Source: Elusimicrobiota bacterium
GTDB lineage: Bacteria > Elusimicrobiota > Elusimicrobia > UBA1565 > UBA9628
Length of the DNA: 6,936 bases
Assembly: GCA_028717865.1 (NCBI GenBank)
Contig: JAQUMZ010000141.1
Location: forward strand, 1 to 6,936
Reading direction: 5' to 3'
Shown: positions 1-5,688 of the stretch, piece after piece
Position numbering within the stretch: the stretch's first letter is position 1
How the letters are laid out: the number at the start of each line of letters is the position of its first letter
Program-made: the position numbers and the translations under genes
Notes under the pieces: generated by a model
What the model saw: only the letters and a program-made list of their open reading frames with translations
What the model was told of the DNA's origin: nothing
The model's database searches: none

Positions 1-257
1 TGCTCGATCGCGGTAAACCATTGTCTGGCCGGCTTGAGTTTTAAAACGAGAAAGTTGCCGTCTTCCATCGCGGCCCTGCTTCGCGCCTTGAAAACCGGAC
101 CTTCCGAGGGAGTTCCCGGGCCTCCGGCGACGGGCGCTCCCAGCCCGGCGGAAGGAACCGCGGCCGAGTGGCCTCGAACCATATCGAGCAGCCCTTGAGC
201 GGCGGCGAATCGCGGCGCGAGCAACAGGACGGCGGCCAGCTTGCAAGCTTTGTTCAT
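1..257 (-). CDS. exported protein of unknown function, N-terminal part only
   Basis: A minus-strand reading frame is open from an ATG at 257 to the window edge: 85 complete codons, so the C-terminus is missing. It opens with a classical signal peptide: the basic start MNKACK, a hydrophobic core LAAVLLLA, and a likely signal peptidase I site after FAAA, just before Gln21. Cys5 lies in the n-region and there is no lipobox, so it is probably not a lipoprotein. The mature part begins with a Gly/Ala/Pro-rich linker (about residues 32-55). It then turns into a more structured stretch containing NFLVLKLKPARQWF. A GAGGTG Shine-Dalgarno-like sequence lies about 6 nt before the ATG, which supports this start. 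The gene is divergent from the cNMP-binding gene. The family is not recognisable from what is visible. A periplasmic or outer-membrane destination is inferred from the signal peptide only. Confidence 0.72.
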   Translation of the reverse strand, partial: MNKACKLAAVLLLAPRFAAAQGLLDMVRGHSAAVPSAGLGAPVAGGPGTPSEGPVFKARSRAAMEDGNFLVLKLKPARQWFTAIE

Positions 258-365
258 AATGCACCTCACTACATGAGCATGCAGCCCCGAACGGTTTCGC
301 GCCTGGGGATTTGGACCCCCCGCAATTGCCCTTTGGACCCACGGCATCGCACTGCGTCGCACGCA

Positions 366-394
366 TTGACCCAAGACGGTCAACTAGCTATCAT
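366..394 (+). promoter_or_regulatory. sigma70-type promoter for the cNMP-binding gene
   Basis: A TTGACC -35 box (366-371) and a TATCAT -10 box (389-394) are separated by exactly 17 bp. The expected transcription start is near 400-402, only a few bases before the ATG at 404, so the transcript would be leaderless or nearly so. Identified by eye; no expression evidence. Confidence 0.6.
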
Positions 395-403
395 GAACCC
401 CTC

Positions 404-868
404 ATGGTCAAATTACCCCTGGGCCAAGTCGAGATGGGCGTGCTGGCGCGCTCCCTGCGCGGAGTGGATTTCTTCTCCCCCCTCACCGTCGGCCAGCTCG
501 ACCAGGTCCTGCCCTACGTCGCGCTCTACGGCTACGAGGCCGGGGAGACGGTGTTCCGCCAAGGCGAGGCCGGGGACGCCTTCTACATCGTCCACGCCGG
601 CAAGGTGGACGTCCTGGTCAAGGCCGGCTTCTTGAGCCTGCGCCGCAGGATCGCCCGGCTCGGCCCGGGCGGCTTCTTCGGCGAAATCGCCCTGATCTCG
701 CGAAGCCCCCGCACCGCGACGATCCGGACCGCGGAGCCGAGCCGGCTTTTCGCCCTGGTCGCCTCGGACTTCCAGTTCGTGCTCAAGCAGAACCCGTCGG
801 CCCGCGCCGAAATGGAGCGCATCGCCGCGCGCCGCCGCTTCGGGGCCAAGGCGTCCGAAACGGCTTGA
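404..868 (+). CDS. solo cyclic-nucleotide-binding (CNB/CRP-like) domain protein
   Basis: This 154-residue protein is almost entirely one cyclic-nucleotide-binding domain. After a short N-terminal helix, FFSPLTVGQLDQVLPYV starts the domain (about residue 23). The beta-roll follows (GYEAGETVFRQGEAGDAFYIV, 43-63), then the phosphate-binding cassette FFGEIALISRSPRTATIR (91-108). Glu94 and Arg103 sit where cAMP/cGMP-binding members contact ribose and phosphate, so ligand binding is plausible. The sequence ends soon after the C-terminal helix (MERIAARRRFGAK) with no helix-turn-helix. It is therefore not a CRP/FNR-type transcription factor and may act by protein interaction. I chose ATG 404 because a good promoter ends 10 bp upstream and the conserved region begins downstream. 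The frame is open further up to 311, but that part lies before the promoter. An in-frame ATG at 434 is the alternative. No Shine-Dalgarno precedes 404. Confidence 0.85.
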   Translation: MVKLPLGQVEMGVLARSLRGVDFFSPLTVGQLDQVLPYVALYGYEAGETVFRQGEAGDAFYIVHAGKVDVLVKAGFLSLRRRIARLGPGGFFGEIALISRSPRTATIRTAEPSRLFALVASDFQFVLKQNPSARAEMERIAARRRFGAKASETA

Positions 869-894
869 TTTCCCTCCGGGAATCATGCCACAAT
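865..894 (+). promoter_or_regulatory. possible weak promoter for the SWIB gene
   Basis: TTGATT (865-870) and CACAAT (889-894) are 18 bp apart and each matches the sigma70 consensus at four of six positions. The match sits at the stop codon of the upstream gene. The SWIB gene could equally be read through from upstream, since the gap is only 67 bp. Confidence 0.25.
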
Positions 895-935
895 TGGTGC
901 CTTAGCTAGGACGAAACCAAAGGAGACAACGCAAA

Positions 936-1181
936 ATGGCCAAGAACGCCTTCATGAAGGAGCTCACCCCCAGCGCCGAGCTGGCCAAGGTCGTGGGCAG
1001 CAAGCCCCTGCCCCGCACCGAGGTGGTCAAGAAACTTTGGGCCTACATCAAGAAGAACAAGCTGCAGGACGCCAAGAACAAGCGCAACATCAACGCCGAC
1101 GAGACCCTCAAGGTCATCTTCGGAAAGAGCGTGGTCAACATGTTCGAGATGACCAAGCTCGTCAGCAAGCACCTCAGCTAA
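936..1181 (+). CDS. small SWIB/MDM2-domain protein
   Basis: The 81-residue product is essentially a single SWIB domain. After a short lead, the domain runs from LAKVVGSKPLPRTEVVKKLW (about residues 16-35) through YIKKNKLQDAKNKRNINADE to LKVIFGKSVVNMFEMTKLVSKHL at the C-terminus. These are the typical blocks of bacterial stand-alone SWIB proteins. The domain is best known from eukaryotic SWI/SNF subunits and MDM2, where it mediates protein-protein contacts. In chlamydiae it also occurs fused to topoisomerase I. A role in chromatin, nucleoid or transcription-related protein contacts is inferred from the family only. An AGGAG ribosome-binding site lies at 921-925, 10 nt before the ATG. The protein is very lysine-rich and may touch nucleic acid. 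Downstream is a convergent tRNA gene. Confidence 0.92.
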   Translation: MAKNAFMKELTPSAELAKVVGSKPLPRTEVVKKLWAYIKKNKLQDAKNKRNINADETLKVIFGKSVVNMFEMTKLVSKHLS

Positions 1182-1202
1182 AAAACAATCGCTCCAGGGG
1201 TC
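1180..1202 (-). terminator. possible weak terminator of the tRNA-Glu gene
   Basis: On the minus strand just past the encoded CCA, a short CCAG/CTGG stem (which uses the CCA end itself) is followed within about 10 nt by six T residues (complement of 1180-1185). The stem is short, and the T-run overlaps the SWIB stop codon, so this is weak. Confidence 0.25.
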
Positions 1203-1279
1203 TGGTGGCGCGTACGGGATTTGAACCCGTGATCTCTGCCTTGAGAGGGCAGCGTCCTAGGCCGCTAGACGAACGCGCC
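1203..1279 (-). tRNA. tRNA-Glu (anticodon CUC), CCA encoded
   Basis: Read on the minus strand, the sequence folds as a complete class I tRNA. The acceptor stem GGCGCGT pairs fully with ACGCGCC. The D-arm is GTCTAGCGGCCTAGGAC, a hallmark of tRNA-Glu. The anticodon stem CTGCC/GGCAG closes the seven-base loop CTCTCAA, whose middle bases CTC read GAG codons. The variable loop is AGATC. The T-arm is ACGGG-TTCAAAT-CCCGT, followed by discriminator A (1206) and a genomic CCA (1203-1205). The body is 74 nt, or 77 with CCA. A Glu tRNA with CUC anticodon fits a high-GC genome where GAG codons are common. It lies antisense between the SWIB and peptidase genes and has its own promoter. Confidence 0.97.
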
Positions 1280-1303
1280 ACCAGAACCCGGAGCGAGACG
1301 GGC

Positions 1304-1332
1304 ATTCTACCAGTTTAGGCCCGCGGAGGCAA
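1304..1332 (-). promoter_or_regulatory. promoter of tRNA-Glu
   Basis: On the minus strand, TTGCCT (-35, 1327-1332) and TAGAAT (-10, 1304-1309) are spaced by exactly 17 bp. The predicted start is near 1297, giving a leader of about 17 nt before the mature tRNA. The -35 box covers part of the GGAGG ribosome-binding site and the bases just before the ATG of the divergent peptidase gene. Confidence 0.65.
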
Positions 1333-3141
1333 ATGCCGCGTTCCCCGCGCTTGCCGCGCGAACTTCTCTTCGGAAATCCGGAAAAATCCTCTCCCAGGAT
1401 ATCCCCTGACGGGGGGAGTCTGGCCTATCTGGCGCCCGAGGCGGGGGTGCTCAATCTTTGGGCCGGCCCCCGGACGGGCCCCGCGCGGCCCGTAACTCAT
1501 GACCGCGGACGGGGCATCCGCAACTGGCTGTGGGCCGGCGACGGCAGCCTGCTGTACCTGCAGGACCGCGACGGCGACGAAAACTGGCATCTCTTCCGAA
1601 CCGGGATCGGCGGCGGACCGGCCCGTGACCTGACCCCCTTCCCCGGCGTCCAGGCCCAGCTCGTGGCGACGGAGCCGGACTTCCCGCACGAAATGCTCGT
1701 GGCCCTCAACCGCCGCGACCCGAAGGTCCACGACGTCCACCGCCTGGACCTGCGCGACGGGAAGCTCGCCCTGGAGGCGGAAAATCCCGGGGACGTGGTG
1801 GGCTGGCTGGCCGACGCCAAGCTGCGCGTGCGCGCCGCCAAGGCGGTCCTGCCGGACGCGAGCACCGAGTTGCGCCTGCGCGACGGCGGCTGGAGGAGTT
1901 TCTTCCGCTGGGGTCCCGAGGACGAGGGCGGGGCGCTGGGGTTCGCCCCCGGCGGCCGGGGCCTCTACCTGGAATCGAGCCACGGCGGCGACACCGTCGG
2001 GCTCTGGGAAATGCCGCTGGACGGCTCCGCCGGCCGCCTGCTGGCCCGAGAGGCGGGCGCGGATCTGGCCGGGGCCCTGCTCCATCCCCGCCGGCACCAC
2101 GTTCAAGCCGCGGCTTTCGCGCGCGAACGGCTGCGCTGGAACGTCCTCGACGAGTCCCTGCGGTCCGATTTCGACTTCCTGTCGGAAACCCTGCCCGGAG
2201 ACCTCCAACTCGACAGCCGGGACGACGACGACCGCGTCTGGATCGTGAAATGCCTGCGCGACGCGCAGCCCCCGGACTATCATCTCTACGAGCGCGGCTC
2301 GCGGCGGCTGGAGTTCCTCTTCAGCAGCCAGCCGGCCCTGCGCGGCCTGCCCCTGGCCGCCATGCGGCCCGTAATCATCCCGGCGCGCGACGGCCTGCGC
2401 CTGCCCGCCTATCTGACCGTGCCGGAGGGGCTCGAACCCAAGCGTCTGCCCCTGGTCCTGCGGGTCCATGGCGGACCCTGGGGGCGCGACCACTGGGGCT
2501 TCTCGCCCGAGGTCCAGTGGCTCGCCGACCAGGGCTGCGCCGTGCTGCAGGTCAACTACCGGGGCTCGGCGGGCTTTGGCAAGCGCCACCTGCACGCCGG
2601 CGACCGCGAGTGGGGCGCCCGCATGCAGGACGACCTGTCCGACGCCGTGGCCTGGGCCGCGGCCGAGGGGGTGGCCGACCCCGCGCGGGTCGCGATCTTC
2701 GGCGCCTCCTACGGCGGCTACGCCGCGCTCTGCGGCGCCGCCTTCACGCCCAAGCTCTTCCGCTGCGCCGTGGACGTCGTCGGGCCTTCGAACCTGCTCA
2801 CCCTCATCCGCTCCATCCCGCCTTACTGGGAACCCCTGCGCCGGATATTCTACGCGCGCGTCGGCGACGCGGACTCCGAGCCCGATTTCCTCAAGTCCCG
2901 CTCGCCGCTCTTCGCGGCCGAACGCATAGAAATCCCCCTGCTCATCGCCCAAGGCGCCAACGACCCGCGGGTCAAGCGCGCCGAGTCCGAGTCCATAGTG
3001 GCGGCCCTGCGGGCCAAGGGCAAACCCGTGGAATACCTGCTGTTCGAAGACGAGGGCCACGGCTTCCAAAAGCCGGAGAACCGCCTTGAATTCTACGCCG
3101 CGGCCGAGCGCTTCCTGGCCGAGCACCTGCTGGGCCCGTGA
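1333..3141 (+). CDS. S9-family prolyl oligopeptidase-like serine peptidase
   Basis: This 602-residue protein has the two-part layout of family S9 (prolyl oligopeptidase/acylaminoacyl-peptidase). The N-terminal half carries beta-propeller-like blades, such as ISPDGGSLAYLAPEAGVLNLW (about residues 23-43) and DGDENWHLFRTG. From about residue 350 an alpha/beta-hydrolase domain follows. Visible active-site elements are the oxyanion motif HGGPWG (379-384), the nucleophile in GASYGGY (Ser459), the acid in GANDPRVK (Asp544) and the base in DEGHGF (His576), with normal order and spacing. It should cleave short peptides, probably from the N-terminal side. Specificity cannot be read from sequence. There is no signal peptide, so it is probably cytoplasmic. 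ATG 1333 has a GGAGG only 3 nt upstream, unusually close, but no better in-frame start exists. Its stop overlaps the start of the next gene by 4 bp (GTGA), so the two are probably co-translated. I see no clear promoter directly upstream. Confidence 0.93.
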   Translation: MPRSPRLPRELLFGNPEKSSPRISPDGGSLAYLAPEAGVLNLWAGPRTGPARPVTHDRGRGIRNWLWAGDGSLLYLQDRDGDENWHLFRTGIGGGPARDLTPFPGVQAQLVATEPDFPHEMLVALNRRDPKVHDVHRLDLRDGKLALEAENPGDVVGWLADAKLRVRAAKAVLPDASTELRLRDGGWRSFFRWGPEDEGGALGFAPGGRGLYLESSHGGDTVGLWEMPLDGSAGRLLAREAGADLAGALLHPRRHHVQAAAFARERLRWNVLDESLRSDFDFLSETLPGDLQLDSRDDDDRVWIVKCLRDAQPPDYHLYERGSRRLEFLFSSQPALRGLPLAAMRPVIIPARDGLRLPAYLTVPEGLEPKRLPLVLRVHGGPWGRDHWGFSPEVQWLADQGCAVLQVNYRGSAGFGKRHLHAGDREWGARMQDDLSDAVAWAAAEGVADPARVAIFGASYGGYAALCGAAFTPKLFRCAVDVVGPSNLLTLIRSIPPYWEPLRRIFYARVGDADSEPDFLKSRSPLFAAERIEIPLLIAQGANDPRVKRAESESIVAALRAKGKPVEYLLFEDEGHGFQKPENRLEFYAAAERFLAEHLLGP

Positions 3142-5207
3142 AAACCTCCTCCGCACGCTGGCTGGCCGCCTGCGCCCTGGCCGTCCTGGCCGCGGGGCAG
3201 ATTCACCTGCGCGTGCGCCGCAGCCTGGAGCTGCCGCGCTACCAGGCCGAGGACGAGAGCGGCTACTTCAGGTCCGAAAGCGCGGCCCAGTACCGCTATG
3301 CCCGCATGGCGGCCGCGGGGCGGGCCTTGCCCGACCCCGACACGCTGGCCCAGTACCCGGAGGGCATCCGGACCGGCCGGGAGCTGACCACGGCCATGGA
3401 GCGGGCCGCGGGCGCCAGCCGCCGGCTGCTCGGCCGCCTCGGCGGGTCCGATTTCCGACGGTTCGTCCTGGTCTGGAGCGCCGCGGTCTCCAGCCTCTGC
3501 GTGTTCGCGCTGGGCGCGCTGGCCTGGCTGCTCTGCGGTTCGGCGCCGCTGGCCCTGGCCGCGGCCGCGGCCTTCGCCTGGTCATGGGCGGGGATCAGCA
3601 ACGGCATCGGAACCTGCGGCCTGGAGAGTTTCGCCTTGCCCATGCTGGCCGGAGGGCTGGCCTTCCTGGCCGCGGCCTTGCGCGGCCCGCGGTCTTGGCC
3701 GCACGCGCTCGCGGCGGGTCTGCTTACCGCGGCCGCGCTGGCCAGCTGGCATTTCGCGCGCTTCCACCTGGCGGCCTTGTGGCTGGCCCTGGGCTATGCC
3801 GGCTGGCGCCGAAGCGAACGGCGGCGGGAGCTTCGCGACGCGGCGGCCCTGCTCTTGGCCTGCTGCGCCGCGGCCGGGCTGCTCAGCCCCGTCCTGCGCC
3901 ATAACGCCTTCATATTCTCTCCCATCATGAACCTGGGCCTGGGCGTGACGGCGGCCCTGACCTGGCCCGGCCGTCTGCGGCTGGTCATACCGGCGACCAT
4001 CGCCTGCGTGGCGTTGAGCCTGCGCCTGTCCGGCGAGACCGGCTCATTCGGGCACGTCTACGCCCTGCTCTGGGACAAGCTGCGCTTCGGCTTGGCCAGA
4101 CCAGCGGACCCGTCTTTGCTGTCCGCCGAGTCGCGCCTGCTCTGGACCGGGCCTTTCGCATCGCCGCAGCCGGGATTCCTGCTCTATTGCTTCCTGCCCC
4201 TGGGCCTGCTGATCCTGCCGCGCCTGGTCTTGCGCCGGGAGAAAGACGAGAACGCCTCCGCGGCCGGCGCGCTCGTGGACGGCCTTTTCGTTCTGTACCT
4301 GGCGGGAACCGCGATGGTCACGCGCCTTACGCCCATGCTGGCCTGGCTGCTCTGCGCGGCCGGCGTGCGTTTGCCGCGGCGATGGATCACCGCCTGGACG
4401 GCGGCGGCGTTCCTCTTCTTGGCCGGGTTGGAGGCGGCCAAGTGCTGGTCGCCGGCCTCGCCGTTCAATCCGGTGCTGGCCCTGTCCGCGCTCTGGAAAA
4501 CACAGGCGCCGACGTCTTCCTTCGCCCACGAGAAGGCCCTGCTTTCATGGCTGCGGACGAACGCGGGGCCCGATCGGCCCGTGCTCGCCGGCTACGGCTT
4601 ATCCGCCTCGCTTTTGACCTACGCGGGCACGCCGACGATTTTGCAGCCGAAGTTCGAGGCGCCGGGCATCCGCGCCAAGGTGCTCGAGTATCTGGCCGCG
4701 CTCTACTCGAACGAGGACGCCTTCTACGCCTTTTGCCGCCGCTATCGGGCCGCCTGGTTCGTTTATTCGACCGAGCATATCCTGGACGAGTCGCCCGACG
4801 GCCCGCGCTACGCCTCGGGCAGCCCGGATCTGACCCCCGAAACGCCGGCCGTGCTCTTCCATTTCGCGCCCGAACGCCTGCAGGGCTTCAAGCTGGCTTA
4901 CGAAAACCCGGGCTTCCGCGTCTTCACGGTGCTGGAGCGCCCGCGCATGCCCGCGGGGAAGACTCCGGCCACGATCGACCCCGTCTACGACATCGAGAAC
5001 TTCAAGCCCATGGTCGACGGCACCGGCCGCCTGCACCTGGCCGTGGCCGAGGCCAACGCCCGCAGGGCGCGCGGCCAGCGCCTGCTGTTTTTGGCCCGCA
5101 TCCTCTACCGGACGGGGCGAAGGGAAGAGGCGCTCTCCGCGTACAAAGCGGCCCTCGCCGCCTGGCCGCTCGGCGAAGAAACTAAAGCGGCCCGCCCACC
5201 GCGCTAA
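3138..5207 (+). CDS. GT-C/STT3-like multi-spanning membrane protein with C-terminal TPR-like repeat
   Basis: This is a 689-residue integral membrane protein. A first TM segment (about residues 7-21) is followed by a polar loop with DESGYFRSESAAQYRYARM and AQYPEG (39-76). About a dozen hydrophobic segments then run from about 108 to 431, and a soluble tail of about 250 residues follows. The first loop (acidic pair, Tyr/Arg-rich helix, then YPEG) resembles oligosaccharyltransferase STT3/PglB/AglB proteins. So does GLESFALP (161-168) after TM3. The tail starts with WLRTNAGPDRPVLAGYG, where STT3 proteins carry their WWDYG motif. Here only a GYG remains (485-487), so the acceptor-sequon pocket would differ or be absent. 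The last 45 residues (RLLFLARILYRTGRREEALSAYKAAL) look like one TPR unit. The likely role is a lipid-linked sugar transferase of GT-C type, by inference. GTG start 3138 overlaps the peptidase stop and places TM1 correctly. The stop codon abuts an orphan tRNA end. Confidence 0.78.
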   Translation: MKTSSARWLAACALAVLAAGQIHLRVRRSLELPRYQAEDESGYFRSESAAQYRYARMAAAGRALPDPDTLAQYPEGIRTGRELTTAMERAAGASRRLLGRLGGSDFRRFVLVWSAAVSSLCVFALGALAWLLCGSAPLALAAAAAFAWSWAGISNGIGTCGLESFALPMLAGGLAFLAAALRGPRSWPHALAAGLLTAAALASWHFARFHLAALWLALGYAGWRRSERRRELRDAAALLLACCAAAGLLSPVLRHNAFIFSPIMNLGLGVTAALTWPGRLRLVIPATIACVALSLRLSGETGSFGHVYALLWDKLRFGLARPADPSLLSAESRLLWTGPFASPQPGFLLYCFLPLGLLILPRLVLRREKDENASAAGALVDGLFVLYLAGTAMVTRLTPMLAWLLCAAGVRLPRRWITAWTAAAFLFLAGLEAAKCWSPASPFNPVLALSALWKTQAPTSSFAHEKALLSWLRTNAGPDRPVLAGYGLSASLLTYAGTPTILQPKFEAPGIRAKVLEYLAALYSNEDAFYAFCRRYRAAWFVYSTEHILDESPDGPRYASGSPDLTPETPAVLFHFAPERLQGFKLAYENPGFRVFTVLERPRMPAGKTPATIDPVYDIENFKPMVDGTGRLHLAVAEANARRARGQRLLFLARILYRTGRREEALSAYKAALAAWPLGEETKAARPPR

Positions 5208-5261
5208 AATCTTCCAACCTCCGTCAATCGGACAATGTGGGTTCGAATCCCACCCCTGCAG
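5205..5261 (+). other. orphan tRNA 3' end (T-arm and acceptor strand), possible attachment-site scar
   Basis: A perfect T-arm, GTGGG-TTCGAAT-CCCAC (5237-5253), is followed by CCCTGCA, which reads as the 3' strand of an acceptor stem. Upstream, TCCG-TCAAT-CGGA (5220-5232) could be a long variable arm, and TAAAATCTTC (5205-5214) resembles the 3' half of a tRNA-Leu(UAA) anticodon arm. No matching 5' half (GCAGGG acceptor strand, D-arm) is present before it; that DNA is the end of the membrane-protein gene. There is no CCA. Genomic-island integrases commonly use the 3' part of a tRNA gene as attachment site and leave such fragments behind. The isoacceptor assignment is uncertain. A decayed tRNA pseudogene is the alternative. 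Confidence 0.55.
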
Positions 5262-5371
5262 ATCAACTGCCGTTTTTCGGCTAGAGGGCGTAGGCGCCTG
5301 CACGTCATCCTCGCGTTGGACGGCGACCGGCCTGTGAAAAAGCATCGATAATCAAACGATCCTTTTAACCA

Positions 5372-5391
5372 CACCTCCAGCGCTGGAGGTG
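5372..5391. repeat. 20-bp perfect palindrome
   Basis: The sequence CACCTCCAGC followed by its exact reverse complement forms a perfect dyad with no spacer. It could be a binding site for a dimeric protein (operator, resolution or recombination site). Folded as RNA it would need an open loop and so would be less stable than it looks. Confidence 0.8.
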
Positions 5392-5397
5392 GCTTGG

Positions 5398-5417
5398 AAT
5401 AAATATTTGTATTTATT
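5398..5417. repeat. AT-only inverted repeat
   Basis: AATAAATA and TATTTATT form an 8-bp inverted repeat around a four-base spacer (TTTG). It lies six bases after the perfect palindrome and its last two bases are shared with the next inverted repeat. In a genome this GC-rich, such a run is conspicuous. Confidence 0.75.
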
Positions 5418-5449
5418 GAACAATGTGATGTCGAGATCGACATGTTCAA
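5416..5449. repeat. two-part inverted repeat
   Basis: The inner arms ATGTCGA and TCGACAT (5428-5443, two-base spacer) are enclosed by outer arms TTGAAC (5416-5421) and GTTCAA (5444-5449). A six-base bulge lies on the left side only. As RNA this would be a bulged hairpin; as DNA it could be a protein-binding dyad. Confidence 0.7.
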
Positions 5450-5554
5450 CAAGGGCGGTCATGTTGTCGAGCGTGGTGTATTAGCCTGACTTTTTCGGTC
5501 CAATTCGGCACGCGCCGAGAGTCGTCGGCTCGACCGCTGGGCACAACAACGGAA

Positions 5555-5614
5555 CGGCGCCGCCCGGAGTGGCGGCGCCGGGGTTCGCACCCTCCCTTCG
5601 GTCGGGCGCGAACC
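5555..5614. repeat. pair of adjacent GC-rich hairpins
   Basis: The first hairpin has a 10-bp perfect stem (CGGCGCCGCC against GGCGGCGCCG, 5555-5580) with a six-base loop. One base later, GGTTCGC (5582-5588) pairs with GCGAACC (5608-5614) around a CCC/GGG inner stem. Neither is followed by a T-run on the plus strand, so a simple intrinsic terminator is unlikely. They may be part of a structured RNA or a recombination site. A smaller stem, GCCGA/TCGGC, lies just before them (5514-5529). Confidence 0.65.
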
Positions 5615-5676
5615 TCGCGAACAGCTTTGACCACATGCCGTTCCCAGCACGCGAGCGCTAAGCGAACGCAAACAGG

Positions 5677-5682
5677 TATAAT
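5677..5682 (+). promoter_or_regulatory. consensus TATAAT -10 box for the zinc-ribbon gene
   Basis: A perfect TATAAT ends six bases before the ATG at 5689, so transcription would start at or next to the A of the start codon. No good -35 box lies 16-18 bp upstream. There is no Shine-Dalgarno between box and ATG, consistent with a leaderless mRNA. Confidence 0.6.
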
Positions 5683-5688
5683 CCCCGC

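Larger units (their letters stand above)
5208..5688. other. about 480-bp non-coding region rich in inverted repeats
   Basis: No convincing protein gene is seen here on either strand; the open frames in it have no family resemblance and no ribosome-binding site, and overlap each other. From left to right it holds the tRNA 3' end (to 5261), an AT-richer island (about 5340-5480) with three successive inverted repeats, GC-rich hairpins (5514-5614), and a TATAAT box next to the downstream gene. The drop in G+C against both flanking genes suggests a foreign or non-coding RNA origin. It may be the remnant of an integrated element. Confidence 0.5.

Noticed and set aside
311..403. N-terminal extension of the cNMP-binding protein (31 codons)
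   Set aside because: It lies upstream of and across the promoter at 366-394, has no ribosome-binding site, and its residues do not resemble the domain.
168..635. Plus-strand frame of 155 codons overlapping the cNMP-binding gene
   Set aside because: It is out of frame with the clear CNB domain and becomes Ser/Arg/Pro-rich, typical of a frame shadow. Its left part overlaps the minus-strand signal-peptide gene.
868..885. Hairpin GATTTCCC-TCC-GGGAATC after the cNMP-binding gene, as terminator
   Set aside because: The stem is short with a bulge and no T-run follows, so it is not convincing as a terminator.
1037..1318. Plus-strand open frame reading VARTGFEPVISALRG
   Set aside because: This is the well-known spurious translation of the antisense strand of a tRNA gene (here tRNA-Glu), fused to an out-of-frame part of the SWIB gene.
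1315..3156. A 613-residue minus-strand open frame over the peptidase
   Set aside because: It is the complement of a high-GC gene. Its translation is low-complexity G/Q/V/A/R-rich without motifs, whereas the plus strand shows a full S9 catalytic triad.
4599..5345. Minus-strand frame of 248 codons
   Set aside because: It is antisense to the membrane-protein gene and runs through the tRNA end (reading GWDSNPH). There is no sign of independent coding.
5235..5351. Small plus-strand open frame of 38 codons beginning MWVRIPPL
   Set aside because: It translates the tRNA T-arm in the sense direction, has no ribosome-binding site, and ends in arbitrary sequence.
5555..5614. Integron attC-like or tRNA-like reading of the GC-rich hairpins
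   Set aside because: No RYYYAAC/GTTRRRY core pair flanks the stems, and the TTCGCAC loop lacks the conserved A of a T-loop.
5204..5634. Minus-strand open frames of 62-82 codons in the non-coding region
   Set aside because: They overlap each other and the tRNA fragment, have no recognisable family, and follow the inverted repeats rather than codon-like composition.
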